Shown: positions 8,665 through 18,396, counted from the first letter of the stretch. The stretch is DNA of 64,000 bases from Leifsonia sp. Root112D2 (GCF_001424905.1 NZ_LMCU01000002.1:372001-436000), one strand, 5' to 3'. A program made the numbers and translations. The notes: generated by a model not told the origin, from the letters alone.

Positions 8665-9138
8665 TCAGGCCAGAACGAGCGTCTCCGGCTCGTGCTCGAC
8701 GGGAAAATTGACGGATGCCGCGATGAAGCATTTCGAGGCGGCCTCCTGGTGCAGCGACGCGGCCAGTTCCCGCATGCCGGGCTCCGCCACGGTGACCCGC
8801 GGGCGCAGCGTGGCACGGGTGAAGTGACCGCTGCCGTCGGAGGCGGACTGCATCACGCCGGACGCGGCATCCGTGTAGGAGACCACCACGACGCCGTGGC
8901 TTGTCGCCACGTGCAGATAGCTGAGCATGTGGCACTGGCTGAGCGCGGAGAGCAGGAGCTCCTCAGGATTCCACCGTTCGGCGTTGCCGTGAAAGGTGCG
9001 ATCGGCCGAGCCGTCGATGGCCGCCTTGCCCGCCGCACTGATCACGTGCTCGCGACCGTAGTCGCGATAGCCACTCGTGCCGGTACCGCGGTTGCCGGTC
9101 CACTCGGTGGTGACTTCGTAGTTGTGCACGTTGTCCAT
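8665..9138 (-). CDS. OsmC/Ohr-family protein
   Basis: A 157-residue protein of the OsmC-like family, thiol peroxidases that detoxify organic hydroperoxides. The two reactive cysteines are in the expected places, C69 in LLLSALSQCHMLSYL and C137 in ASKCFIAASVNFP, after the N-terminal beta region containing GYRDYGREHVI. It belongs to the less-studied OsmC subgroup rather than classical Ohr. The ATG at MDNVHNYEV is chosen to match usual family length; longer reading-frame extensions look non-coding. It is divergent from the second gabT. Confidence 0.85.
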   Translation of the reverse strand: MDNVHNYEVTTEWTGNRGTGTSGYRDYGREHVISAAGKAAIDGSADRTFHGNAERWNPEELLLSALSQCHMLSYLHVATSHGVVVVSYTDAASGVMQSASDGSGHFTRATLRPRVTVAEPGMRELAASLHQEAASKCFIAASVNFPVEHEPETLVLA

Positions 9139-9210
9139 CTGCTCATTCTCGCAGCGGTGACTTTTGACAGCCGTGTCTTTTACAACAGCGGATGCGCGCG
9201 ACACCGGCGA

Positions 9211-9216
9211 TAAACT
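9211..9216 (+). promoter_or_regulatory. Candidate -10 box of the second gabT operon
   Basis: TAAACT lies 9 bases before the ATG, with no ribosome-binding site in between. A TTGACA upstream, near 9164, is too distant to be its -35. Confidence 0.4.
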
Positions 9217-9225
9217 GGACTCACC

Positions 9226-10620
9226 ATGACTGACACCCTTGCCGCCGCGCTCGCATCCGCCTCTTCGACCATGCAGTCGAATGCCGCGTCAGATGCCGTG
9301 CCGCAGCAGCGACGCGTCGTGACTGCGGTGCCGGGGCCGGCATCCGTTGCGCTGCACGAGCGTCGTCTCGCCGTCGTGCCCGTCGGCGTCGCCTCCACGG
9401 TTCCCGTGTACATCAAGCGCGCACACGGCGCGATTGTGGTGGATGTCGACGGCAACCAGTTCATCGACCTCGGCGCGGGCATCGGCGTGACGACCATCGG
9501 CCACACCGACCGGGCCGTGGTGGATGCCGCGGTGGCCCAGCTGGACGATTTCACCCACACGCTCTTCACGATCACCCCGTATGAGTCCTATGTGCGGGTC
9601 GCCGAGCTGCTCGCCGAGCACACGCCGGGCACCCACGCCAAGAAGACCGTGCTCGTCAATTCCGGCGCCGAGGCGGTGGAGAACGGCGTGAAGATCGCCC
9701 GCAAGCACACCGGTCGCCGCGGGGTCGCCGTGCTCGAGCACGCCTATCACGGCCGCACCAACCTCACCATGGCCATGAACTTCAAGGCCGCACCGTATGC
9801 CAGCGGCTTCGGGCCATTCGCCGGCGATGTCTACCACGCCCCCAGCTCGTACCCGTATCACGACGGCCTCAGCGGTGCGGATGCCGCGCGGCGCACCGTC
9901 GCGTATCTCGAGAAGGTCGTCGGAGCACCCGACCTGGCCTGCCTCGTTGTCGAGCCGATTCAGGGCGAGGGCGGCTTCATGGTGCCGGCGGAGGGCTACC
10001 TGCCTGCGCTGCAGGAATGGTGCACGGCGAACGGCGTGGTTTTCATCGCCGACGAGATCCAGTGCGGCATGGCCCGCACCGGCGCGTGGTTTGCGAGCGA
10101 ACACTTCGGGCTCGTTCCCGATATGGTGCTCGCGGCCAAGGGCATCGCCGGTGGGCTGCCGCTGGCCGCCGTCACGGGGCGCTCCGAGATCATGGACAGC
10201 GCCCAGCCGGGCGGGCTCGGCGGCACCTTCGGCGGTAACCCCGTCTCGGCCGCCGCGGCCGTGGCCGTCTTCGAACAGATCGAGAAGAACGGGTTGCTGG
10301 CCGAAGCCGCGCGCATCGAGCACACGCTGAAGCCCGCACTGCTCGGCCTGCAGCAGAAGTACGACGTGATTGGCGATGTGCGCGGCATCGGCGCCATGCT
10401 CGCGATCGAGCTCGTGCAGCCGGGCACGGGGGCGACGAGCAAGGAGCCGAACGCGGCCGTCGTCGCATCCGTCGCCGCCTACGCCGCGCAGCACGGCGTG
10501 CTGCTGCTGACCGCAGGTACCTACGGCAACGTGCTGCGTTTTCTGCCAAGCCTCGCCCTCACCGATGAGCTACTGGCCGACGCGATCTCAGTGATCGACG
10601 ACGCCTTCGCCGCGCTGTGA
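9226..10620 (+). CDS. gabT: 4-aminobutyrate aminotransferase, second copy
   Basis: Class III PLP aminotransferase of 464 residues, clearly paralogous to the first copy, sharing GAIVVDVDGNQFIDLGAGIGV and NSGAEAVENGVKIARK. The PLP lysine is K305 in AAKGIAGGLPLAAVTG and the DEIQCGMARTG block is intact. It has a longer, Ala/Ser-rich N-terminus than its paralogue. Its stop codon overlaps the start of the asparaginase gene by 4 bases, and nitronate monooxygenase follows 3 bases after that, so all three are probably one operon for amino-nitrogen catabolism. Substrate could be GABA, beta-alanine or a polyamine-derived omega-amino acid. Confidence 0.92.
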   Translation: MTDTLAAALASASSTMQSNAASDAVPQQRRVVTAVPGPASVALHERRLAVVPVGVASTVPVYIKRAHGAIVVDVDGNQFIDLGAGIGVTTIGHTDRAVVDAAVAQLDDFTHTLFTITPYESYVRVAELLAEHTPGTHAKKTVLVNSGAEAVENGVKIARKHTGRRGVAVLEHAYHGRTNLTMAMNFKAAPYASGFGPFAGDVYHAPSSYPYHDGLSGADAARRTVAYLEKVVGAPDLACLVVEPIQGEGGFMVPAEGYLPALQEWCTANGVVFIADEIQCGMARTGAWFASEHFGLVPDMVLAAKGIAGGLPLAAVTGRSEIMDSAQPGGLGGTFGGNPVSAAAAVAVFEQIEKNGLLAEAARIEHTLKPALLGLQQKYDVIGDVRGIGAMLAIELVQPGTGATSKEPNAAVVASVAAYAAQHGVLLLTAGTYGNVLRFLPSLALTDELLADAISVIDDAFAAL

Positions 10621-11681
10621 GCGTGGCCGGCGGGGTGAGCGCCGCTCCGCGCGGCACCTTCGGCACGGACGAGGCCGCTGAACTCGCCGTCGTGGAGCGC
10701 GGCGGCTTCATCGAGTCACGGCATGCGGGGTCGGCGATAGTGCTGGGGCCCGATGGCGCGGTCGTGGCCTCACACGGCTCCCCCGCCGCACCCATGCTGC
10801 CCCGCTCGAGCATGAAACCGTTCCAGGCGATAGCCGTCATGACGGCCGGAGTCGCGCTCGACGGGGCATCCGCGGCGCTCGCCACCGCGAGTCACGCGGG
10901 AACCGCCGCGCACGTCTCGCTCGTGCGCAGTCTGCTCGCCCGCGCCAATCTCGACGAGAGCTCCCTCGCCTGCCCCGCCGATCTGCCGCTCGACGGCGAG
11001 GCCCGCACGGCGCTGCTGCGGTCCGGTGAACCCGCCCGCCCGATCTACATGACGTGCTCGGGCAAGCACGCGGCGATGCTGCTGGCGTGCGCGCAGAACG
11101 GCTGGCCGGTCGAAGGATATCTTGAGGCGCAGCATCCGCTTCAGCAGCAGATTCGCGATGTTGTCGAGCGGCTCACCGGCGAGAAGGTGCTGGCCACCGT
11201 GCCCGACGGATGCGGCGCCCCCGTTCACGCGATGACGCTCACCTCCCTCGCCCGCGGCATCCAGCGCATTGCGACGGCCTCGGAATCGTCACCGTTCGCC
11301 CTGTACCGCAACGCCGCAGTGCTGCGCCGAAGTGTGCTCGAGAACGCCTGGGCCATCGACGGCCCTGGCCGGGTGAACACCGTGGTGATCGAGAAGCTCG
11401 GGGTCTTCGCCAAGTGGGGTGCCGAGGGTGTGATGGTCGCCAGCGCGCCGGACGGCACAACGGTGGCGCTGAAGATGCTCGACGGAGCTCTTCGGGCCGC
11501 CACGATCGTAGCCCTCGCGTTGCTATCGGATGCCGGGGCGCTGCAACGCACGGCCGTCGCGTCCGTGATTCCCGAGTTGGGTCTCGACGTGCTCGGCGGT
11601 GCGAGCGTTGTCGGCGGCATTCGGCCCAGTTACGCTCGGCCCAGCGCCCGAGCGCGCACCACCGACAACCGGGAGGCGTGA
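10617..11681 (+). CDS. L-asparaginase, Rhizobium (type III) family
   Basis: A 354-residue amidohydrolase of the asparaginase II family (Rhizobium etli type), unrelated to E. coli AnsA/AnsB; it releases ammonia from asparagine. Visible family features are the Ser-x-x-Lys catalytic pair in LPRSSMKPFQA, the zinc-site cysteine and lysine in MTCSGKHAAML, and the second zinc cysteine in VPDGCGAPVHA. The segment that in many relatives reads SHxGEPxH is SHAGTAAH here, so the substrate pocket may differ. It starts on a GTG overlapping the gabT stop, with nitronate monooxygenase immediately downstream. Confidence 0.88.
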   Translation: MSVAGGVSAAPRGTFGTDEAAELAVVERGGFIESRHAGSAIVLGPDGAVVASHGSPAAPMLPRSSMKPFQAIAVMTAGVALDGASAALATASHAGTAAHVSLVRSLLARANLDESSLACPADLPLDGEARTALLRSGEPARPIYMTCSGKHAAMLLACAQNGWPVEGYLEAQHPLQQQIRDVVERLTGEKVLATVPDGCGAPVHAMTLTSLARGIQRIATASESSPFALYRNAAVLRRSVLENAWAIDGPGRVNTVVIEKLGVFAKWGAEGVMVASAPDGTTVALKMLDGALRAATIVALALLSDAGALQRTAVASVIPELGLDVLGGASVVGGIRPSYARPSARARTTDNREA

Positions 11682-11684
11682 ACG

Positions 11685-12812
11685 ATGACGGAGGACTCCG
11701 TGGCCAATCTCTCTGAGCGCGGCTGGAGGTCCACCGCGTTCACCCGGCTCGTGGGCATCGAGCTGCCGCTAGTGCTCGGTGCGTTCGGGGGCGCCTCGTC
11801 GACCGCGCTCGTCGCGGCCGTGAGCAACGCGGGCGGGCTGGGCTCGTACGGCCTGTATGGGCTCGGTGCCGATCGCATCCGCAGTGTCGTCACCGAGCTG
11901 CGCACGCTCACCGAGCGACCGTTCGCGCTCAACCTGTGGCTGCCGTTCGACGGCCATGAGTGGGATCTGCCGAGCGCGCAGCAGTTTGCCGATTACACGC
12001 GGGCTCTCGCGCCGTACTTCGAGGAGTCGGGGCTGGCGCTGCCCGAGCAGCCCGCGACGTTTCTGCCCAGCTTTGATGAGCAGCTTGACCCGGTGATCGA
12101 GGCGCGGCCCGCTGCCCTGAGCTTCGTGTACGGGGTGCCGCCACAGGATGTTCTGGAACGTTGCCGCCGGGCCGGCATCGTGACGATAGGCACCGCTACA
12201 ACGCCGGATGAGGCCAGGGCACTGGCGGCCGGCGGCGTCGACGCCATCGTGGCGACGGGCATGGAGGCGGCGGGGCACCGCGTCTCGTTCCTGCGTCCGC
12301 CCGAAGAGTCGCTGATCGGCACCATGGCGCTCGTGCCTCGCGTCGTCGATGCCGTCGATGTTCCGGTGATTGCGGCGGGAGGCATCGCCGACGGTCGTGG
12401 GGCGGCCGCGGCGTTGGTGCTGGGTGCGCAGGCCGCACTGATGGGCACCGCGTTCCTGGCCTGTGACGAGTCTGCCGCCAACTCCGCGCACCGCGCGAAG
12501 CTGTGGAGCGCGGACGCGGAGACGACCGTCGTGACTCGCGCGTTCAGCGGCCGAGCCGCGCGCGGCATCCCGAACAGGATGAGCCGCGAGCTGGGCCCGA
12601 GCGGCGAGGGCCTGGCACCGTTCCCGGTGCAGGGCTGGCTGGCTTCGCGCATCAAGGCCACGGCCGTGCAGCGCGAAGACCCCGAGTTGATGTCGCTGTG
12701 GGCCGGGCAGGGCGCGCCGCTGGTTCGGTACCACAGCGCCGCGGATGTCGTAGCGGCCGTCGTGCGCGATGTGGACGCACTCCTCCCGGTGGTCGAGCAA
12801 CCGAGGCTATGA
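11685..12812 (+). CDS. Nitronate monooxygenase family flavoprotein
   Basis: FMN-dependent TIM-barrel enzyme of 375 residues in the 2-nitropropane dioxygenase family, which oxidises alkyl nitronates such as propionate 3-nitronate to carbonyls and nitrite. Flavin-phosphate binding segments are visible as AAGGIADGRG and LVLGAQAALMGTAFLA, and the likely catalytic histidine is in GMEAAGHRVSF. A GGGAGG ribosome site precedes the ATG. It is third in the gabT-asparaginase operon. It ends tail-to-tail with the polyamine-binding protein gene, with the two stops overlapping by 6 bases. The true substrate is unknown. Confidence 0.88.
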   Translation: MTEDSVANLSERGWRSTAFTRLVGIELPLVLGAFGGASSTALVAAVSNAGGLGSYGLYGLGADRIRSVVTELRTLTERPFALNLWLPFDGHEWDLPSAQQFADYTRALAPYFEESGLALPEQPATFLPSFDEQLDPVIEARPAALSFVYGVPPQDVLERCRRAGIVTIGTATTPDEARALAAGGVDAIVATGMEAAGHRVSFLRPPEESLIGTMALVPRVVDAVDVPVIAAGGIADGRGAAAALVLGAQAALMGTAFLACDESAANSAHRAKLWSADAETTVVTRAFSGRAARGIPNRMSRELGPSGEGLAPFPVQGWLASRIKATAVQREDPELMSLWAGQGAPLVRYHSAADVVAAVVRDVDALLPVVEQPRL

Positions 12813-14015
12813 GCCAAGGAGGGCGCTTGCGAAGGCCGCCTGGTACTCCTGCTGCTCGGCGTCGGTGAGAGTGCGGAACTGATGCGCCCTGGCAAACATC
12901 GCGTCGTCGGGAAACACGAGGGGGTTGGCGGCAAGCGCCGGATCGACCGTGGCCGCGATCTCCTTCGCGCCGTCGACCGGGCTGACGGTCTTCACCCACG
13001 AGGCAACCTCGGCCGCGACATCGGGTTGGTAGTAATAGTCGATGAGCTTCTCGGCATTCGCCAGATGCGGTGAGCCGATCGGCACCTGAAAGTCGTCGCT
13101 GAAGAGCGTGCCCCCGGCATCCGGCATGGCGAAGCTCCATTTGTTGCCCGCCTCGGCGTTCAGCAGCGCCACGTCGCCGCTCCAGCAGATTGCCGCAACC
13201 GTGTTCCCCGCGCGCAGGTCGTTGGTGTACGAGTTCCTCGCCGGCGCAAGTTGGCCGTCACCCACCTGCTTCTTCAGCACGTCCACCGCATCGTAGAACG
13301 CATCCGTGCCCCAGTGCTCGCCGACGTCGACGCCGTTGTCGAGCATGATGAGGCCTATCGTGTCGCGCATCTCGGAGACGACGCCGACGCGCCCCTTGAA
13401 CGACGGGTCCCACAACTCCGAGACGGAGGCAATCCCGTTCGGCACCGCCTCGGTATTCCAGCAGATGCCGGCGAAGTTGCTCTGCCAGGGCAGCGAGCGC
13501 TGACGGCCCTCATCGAAGTCGACCCCGGTGAGCGGAGCGCGCAGATTCTTCGCATTCGGCAGCCTCGAGGCGGTGAACTTCTGCACGTATCCCAGCCGGA
13601 TGAGTCGTGCGGTCATCCAGTCGGTGAGCACCATGAGATCGGCACCGATGTCTTTGCCCCGGGCCAGTCGTCGCTCGACCGAGTCATAGTAGCTACCGTT
13701 CGCCGTAATCGACTCGGAGTACTTCACCGAAATGCCGCTGGCCTTCGTGAAGGCGTCGAGGCTCGGGTGGCCACCCGCAGTATCCGCGTCGAGGTAATCG
13801 GGCCAGTTCGCCCAGCGCAGCGTCTTCTCGGTGCTCGAGCTGTCGGATGCCGCGGAAGGCTTGACGACACCCATCGGCGTGCATGCGGCGAGCGCGAACG
13901 ACGCCGCTGCAGCACCAGCCGCGGTCAGCACCGACCGCCTGCTCAACTGCGTCTGCCTCGCGGCACGAATAAGGGTACGAATCTGCGGGTCGCTCGGCGG
14001 CTGCATGCGTCTCAC
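12807..14015 (-). CDS. Polyamine (spermidine/putrescine) ABC transporter substrate-binding lipoprotein
   Basis: PotD/PotF-like solute-binding protein of 402 residues. The N-terminus carries a twin-arginine signal (SRRSVLTAAGAAAASFALAAC), so it is probably Tat-exported and lipidated on C45. The mature part begins LRWANWPDYLD, typical of polyamine receptors, and continues with the family blocks TDWMTARLIRLGYVQ and PWQSNFAGICWN. The GTG start is chosen for the AGAAGGAG site 7 bases upstream. No permease or ATPase gene is adjacent, so it is an orphan receptor here. Its setting beside GABA aminotransferases fits polyamine-to-GABA catabolism, which is inference. Confidence 0.9.
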   Translation of the reverse strand: MRRMQPPSDPQIRTLIRAARQTQLSRRSVLTAAGAAAASFALAACTPMGVVKPSAASDSSSTEKTLRWANWPDYLDADTAGGHPSLDAFTKASGISVKYSESITANGSYYDSVERRLARGKDIGADLMVLTDWMTARLIRLGYVQKFTASRLPNAKNLRAPLTGVDFDEGRQRSLPWQSNFAGICWNTEAVPNGIASVSELWDPSFKGRVGVVSEMRDTIGLIMLDNGVDVGEHWGTDAFYDAVDVLKKQVGDGQLAPARNSYTNDLRAGNTVAAICWSGDVALLNAEAGNKWSFAMPDAGGTLFSDDFQVPIGSPHLANAEKLIDYYYQPDVAAEVASWVKTVSPVDGAKEIAATVDPALAANPLVFPDDAMFARAHQFRTLTDAEQQEYQAAFASALLGS

Positions 14016-14213
14016 GAGCGCGCTCCTTCTGGGCTCTGCGGCGATATCCGTCGTGGTGAATCCTAAACTTCGCGCGATCGGAACCTCGACGCAACACATC
14101 GCTTCTCACGAATGCGGCACACGGAGATACGCTGAAATGGAGCCGGCCCACAAGGCCCGGCTCACCCGCGTCATCGCATTCTGCCACCGCAGCGCGCCCA
14201 ACGGAGGGACACC

Positions 14214-15335
14214 ATGAGAATCGCCATCGTTCGCGAAATCAAGAACAACGAGTTTCGGGTGGCCATCACCCCGGCTGGCGTGCACGATCTCGTTTCGCAC
14301 GGGCACGAGGTCATCGTTGAGCATGACGCCGGTCTCGGTTCCTCCATTCCCGACGAAGCATATGCCTCGGCGGGCGCACGAATCTCCGCCACCGCTGCCG
14401 AGACGTGGTCGGCCGCGCAGTTGCTGCTCAAGGTGAAGGAGCCCCTCGAGAGCGAGTACGGCTACTTTCGTGAGGGCCTTGTGCTGTTCACATTCCTGCA
14501 TCTGGCCGCGGAGCCGCAACTGACGCGAGCACTGATCACCTCGGGCATGACCGCCATCGCCTACGAGACGGTGCAGTCCGCAGACGGCTCGCTCCCCCTG
14601 CTCGCCCCCATGAGCGAGGTTGCGGGTCGCCTTGCCCCCATCGTCGGCGCCAACACCATGCTCAAGCCGAACGGCGGCCCCGGCCTGCTGGTTCCCGGAG
14701 TGCCGGGCACGCATCCGGCCGTTGTCACGGTGATCGGCGCCGGGGTCGCCGGAAGCAATGCCACCGGTGTCGCGGTGGGGCTCGGAGCGGAGGTGACGGT
14801 GCTCGACACCAACATCGCCCGGCTGCGGGAGCTCGACGCCGTCTACGCCGGCCGCATCAAGACCATCGCCTCGAACAGCTTCGAGGTGCAGAAGGCCGTG
14901 ATCGCCTCCGATCTGGTGATTGGTGCCGTGCTCGTGCCCGGGGCCCGCGCGCCCAAACTCGTGAGCAACGAGACCGTCTCGCGCATGCGCCCCGGCAGCG
15001 TTCTGGTGGACATCGCGGTCGATCAGGGCGGATGTTTCGCCGACTCGCACGCGACGACGCACGCCAATCCGACCTTCACCGTGCACGGCTCGCTGTTCTA
15101 TTGCGTGGCGAACATGCCGGGCGCGGTTCCGCACACCTCAACCTATGCGCTGACGAATGCGACGCTGCCGTACGTTCGCGCCATTGCGTCGCGCGGCTGG
15201 CGTTCGGCCCTCGCTGGCGACGCGGCATTGGCCGCCGGACTGAATGTGCACGCGGGCGCCGTGACCAACAATGCTGTGGCGGATGCGCACGGGCTCGCCG
15301 GTGTGCCTCTCGTGTCTATTCTGCATTCGCTGTAG
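14214..15335 (+). CDS. ald: Alanine dehydrogenase
   Basis: Catalyses reversible NAD-dependent oxidative deamination of L-alanine to pyruvate and ammonia. The 373-residue length and sequence match the family: MRIAIVREIKNNEFRVAI at the N-terminus, the substrate lysine region LLLKVKEPLESEY, the Rossmann motif VIGAGVAGSNATGVAVGLGAEV, and VDIAVDQGGCFADSHATTH near the active site. An excellent GGAGGG site precedes the ATG. The last 20 bases overlap the 3' end of the oppositely oriented EccC-like gene, so the two read through each other's stop. Confidence 0.96.
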   Translation: MRIAIVREIKNNEFRVAITPAGVHDLVSHGHEVIVEHDAGLGSSIPDEAYASAGARISATAAETWSAAQLLLKVKEPLESEYGYFREGLVLFTFLHLAAEPQLTRALITSGMTAIAYETVQSADGSLPLLAPMSEVAGRLAPIVGANTMLKPNGGPGLLVPGVPGTHPAVVTVIGAGVAGSNATGVAVGLGAEVTVLDTNIARLRELDAVYAGRIKTIASNSFEVQKAVIASDLVIGAVLVPGARAPKLVSNETVSRMRPGSVLVDIAVDQGGCFADSHATTHANPTFTVHGSLFYCVANMPGAVPHTSTYALTNATLPYVRAIASRGWRSALAGDAALAAGLNVHAGAVTNNAVADAHGLAGVPLVSILHSL

Positions 15336-18300
15336 TCGGGCTCACTGCGGTCAGGCTCGCCGTCGGCAGTCGCGCCCGGCTGAGGTGGCCCTCAGCGTCG
15401 CACAGCCACACCCGATCGCGCTCGGGCCCGAGCAACGGCGGCAGCGCGCGGGTGCGCGCGATGGCACGCACCTCCGCAGGAGTGCAGCCGTCGAAGGCCA
15501 GCATGCCACGCGTTCGCAGCGTGCCGAGCAGCGACCAGCGTGCCTGCCAGGCATCCGGATCGCCGACGATGACCGATGCCGGTGACCCCGCTGAGGTGGA
15601 GGACACGTCCAGGGAAGCCACGTCCGTGGAGCGTGCGTCGAGGCCCGTGACGACGGCACCGGCCCCGAGCGCGGCCTGCAACTCGCGCAGGCGGCGCGCC
15701 GGTGCGCGGGTGACGAGCAACAGGACGCTTCCCGGCTCGAAGGCCAGCAGAGGGGCGGTCTCCTTACGCGCACCGCGCTGCCTGGGCCGGCCGTTTTCCT
15801 CGGTTTCAGGGAGGGCGAGTTGCACCCGGTGGCCCTTCCAGCATGCGCCTCCGGGCCGAAGCGTCTCCTCGTAGAGCGTCGCGTCCGCGCCGGCGAGCAG
15901 GTGTTCCTGGCGGTTCGGCATGCGCAGAACGAGCTGTGCGCCGAACAACGCAGCCAGGGACCCGAGCGCACCCACCAGCCGTTGCACGGTGACGACGAGT
16001 CGTATTCCCGCTGCCGGACCGTCACGCAGCACGGTGGAGAGCATCTCGACGAACTCCTGCTGGTAATCACCGGGCAGCCGCGAATAGACCGAGTCGATGT
16101 CGTCAGCCAGGAGCAGCGTCTGCCTCGTCTCCCCCTGCCGCAAGTCGTCCAGGTCGTGCCCGGAGCAGCGCTCGGATGCCCACCGCAGGGCATCCCAGCG
16201 GCGCTCGGCGGTGTCTCCCAGGCTCAGTACCGCGCCGGAGAACCCCGACTGCGCCGCCAGGGAACTCAGCATCGTGCTCTTGCCCGAGTGCTGGGCACCC
16301 AGAACGAGCAGACTGCCTTCGAGTCTCGGACAATACCGAACCACGCTTTGCCGCTGTTCCTCGGGCACGTCCTCGACGCCGAGAACCAGGCTTTCGTTCG
16401 AGCCTTCGGCACCAGCTATCAGGGTGCCCAGCGGAATCTCTGCGGGGAGGGGGTCGAGCCACGGCCGTCGTGCGCGCGCCGGGACGTGCTGCGCACCCGA
16501 CTCTCGCGCCGCCGCATCCGCCGCGTGCGTCGCTCTCGCGATCGCGTCGATGTCGTCGACCTCAGTGACGGCAATCTGCACCAGCGCGGTGGCGCCGTCT
16601 GAACCGATGATGCACCGGCCGGGGTTTGTCGCGGGAAGCGCCGCGGCGGCATCCGTGCCCACCACCGCCTGGCTGTCTGCACGGTTGTTGACGCGAAGAG
16701 AGAGCCGCAGGCCACAATTGGCCAGCAGCGCATCGCGCATGGCACCCGCCGGGCGCTGGGTGCACAGGATGAGATGAACGCCCAGCGAGCGACCTCGGGC
16801 AGCCACATCACTGAGCACGGCATGCAGTTCGGGCAGTGCCTCGAGCATGGCGGCGAACTCGTCAACCACAATCACGAGGCGGGCCAGCCGCCCGCGACAG
16901 GCCGGGTCGGCAATGTCCGTGGCCTTCAGCTGGGCCAATGTGCGTTCCCGGCTGCGCAGCTCGGCCCCCAGGCTCGCCAGCGCCCGCGAAGCTGCCACGT
17001 GGTCGAGATCGGTCATGACCCCCACCGTGTGGGGCAACGCGGTGAGCGGGGCGAACGCGGCACCACCCTTGAAATCGATGAGCAGAAAGGTGACCTCGTC
17101 GGGCGTGTGCGCCGCCGCCATGGCGGTGACCCACGTGATGAGCAGTTCGCTCTTGCCGCTGCCCGTCGTGCCACCGACAACGGCGTGCGGGCCCTGCGAC
17201 ACCAGGTCAAGCATGCGCACCCCCGACTCGTCGAGGCCTATCACGCAGTCGAGAGAACCGGGCTTTGTCTTCGGCCCCGCAAGCCCGGCAGGCACGGCAA
17301 GCTGGGCGAACCGTACCGACGGCGGCACGCCGCGCATCGCTGAGATTCCGGCCGCGGCAGCGTGGCGACGCAGCACCCGCACGAAGCGCTCGGCCTCCGC
17401 CGCCGTGACCAACTCGAGCGCGAGACCCGCGCCTTCCCCCACAGCCTCGCCCCCGGCGCTGATGGCTTCGGCACCGATCAGTTCGGCATTGCCGGCCCCC
17501 ACAATTCTGACCACGGTGCGACAGCTCGTGGGCAGCGCCTCAATGGAATCAGCGAGAGCGATGACCAGCGGTGCAGCGGATGCCCCGGGCACGTCACCCG
17601 CCTGGCTGCGGCGGGCGCTTTCCACGCTGGCGGCGCGAGCCCCTGACGAGTTGCCTTCGACCCCCGTGGTGCGGTATTTCTCGCGGACCTCGATACGAAT
17701 CTCGGTCTTCCGGCCTCCCGCCGCGTGCGGCAGGCCCGCAGCCCACTCCCAGCCCTCGTGTGGCACGACGGCCAGTCCGGCCAGCTCGGGCGAGAGCGCG
17801 TGCACGAGTTGCACCAGGTACCCGCGAGCGACGGCGCGGGCCTGCGCGACGGGGCCGACGATTCCGAGCCCGGCAGCGGCATCCGTCACCACGACGGCAT
17901 CGCCCAGGCTTGTCGCGCTCGCACAGAGCTGCCGCTCGTCGTCGGTGCGTGGGGATCCCCCGATGCTCAGCTCACTTCTCACCGTGCCCAGCCCGAGCGC
18001 GAGAGTTGTCGCCCCGGAATCCGCCCGCCCGCCACGCCAGCGGGTGATATCGCCCTCGGCATCGCGCAGAAGCGCAGCGGCCGGTGGGTATCGATGGGCC
18101 CGCCGGGTGCGCTCGTCATCGTGGCGCAACACGATCTGCTCACGCAGCCGTGCGGTTTGCCGCCGTACCTGAATGCGATGCTTGCGGCGCTGCCGCCGAG
18201 CATGCCACCGCCCGTCGACCATGCCCGCCACGGCGACTATCGGGCTGAGCGCCGCAAAGACGAGAGCGAAGGGTGAGCGGGTGATCGCCCAGATCGCGCA

Positions 18301-18396
18301 CGCCGCGATCAGCGGTGCGACGCTCGCCACCAGTGGGAACGAACCTCGATGCGGATCTGGTGGATGCTCGGGGAGGGTGAGCGGCTCGATCGTCAT
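15316..18396 (-). CDS. FtsK/SpoIIIE-type membrane ATPase, EccC-like
   Basis: A 1026-residue ATPase with two N-terminal transmembrane helices (about residues 20-62), a charged cytoplasmic linker, and two P-loop domains. The first has GGTTGSGKSEL (about 407-417) and Walker B LVIVVDEFAAM. The second has GAQHSGKSTML (about 700-710) and LLLADDIDSV, where the usual catalytic glutamate is replaced. This is the architecture of EccC/EssC motors of type VII secretion, though EccC normally carries three ATPase domains. It is the last gene of the leftward cluster, following the zinc-ribbon/FHA gene. No WXG100 substrate, EccB, EccD or mycosin is present in the window. Role as a translocation motor is inferred. 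Confidence 0.85.
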   Translation of the reverse strand: MTIEPLTLPEHPPDPHRGSFPLVASVAPLIAACAIWAITRSPFALVFAALSPIVAVAGMVDGRWHARRQRRKHRIQVRRQTARLREQIVLRHDDERTRRAHRYPPAAALLRDAEGDITRWRGGRADSGATTLALGLGTVRSELSIGGSPRTDDERQLCASATSLGDAVVVTDAAAGLGIVGPVAQARAVARGYLVQLVHALSPELAGLAVVPHEGWEWAAGLPHAAGGRKTEIRIEVREKYRTTGVEGNSSGARAASVESARRSQAGDVPGASAAPLVIALADSIEALPTSCRTVVRIVGAGNAELIGAEAISAGGEAVGEGAGLALELVTAAEAERFVRVLRRHAAAAGISAMRGVPPSVRFAQLAVPAGLAGPKTKPGSLDCVIGLDESGVRMLDLVSQGPHAVVGGTTGSGKSELLITWVTAMAAAHTPDEVTFLLIDFKGGAAFAPLTALPHTVGVMTDLDHVAASRALASLGAELRSRERTLAQLKATDIADPACRGRLARLVIVVDEFAAMLEALPELHAVLSDVAARGRSLGVHLILCTQRPAGAMRDALLANCGLRLSLRVNNRADSQAVVGTDAAAALPATNPGRCIIGSDGATALVQIAVTEVDDIDAIARATHAADAAARESGAQHVPARARRPWLDPLPAEIPLGTLIAGAEGSNESLVLGVEDVPEEQRQSVVRYCPRLEGSLLVLGAQHSGKSTMLSSLAAQSGFSGAVLSLGDTAERRWDALRWASERCSGHDLDDLRQGETRQTLLLADDIDSVYSRLPGDYQQEFVEMLSTVLRDGPAAGIRLVVTVQRLVGALGSLAALFGAQLVLRMPNRQEHLLAGADATLYEETLRPGGACWKGHRVQLALPETEENGRPRQRGARKETAPLLAFEPGSVLLLVTRAPARRLRELQAALGAGAVVTGLDARSTDVASLDVSSTSAGSPASVIVGDPDAWQARWSLLGTLRTRGMLAFDGCTPAEVRAIARTRALPPLLGPERDRVWLCDAEGHLSRARLPTASLTAVSPTTANAE

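Noticed and set aside
15316..18396. Chromosome-partition FtsK
   Set aside because: It has two ATPase domains, only two N-terminal transmembrane helices and no gamma domain, and it sits with FHA genes; EccC-like is a better fit.
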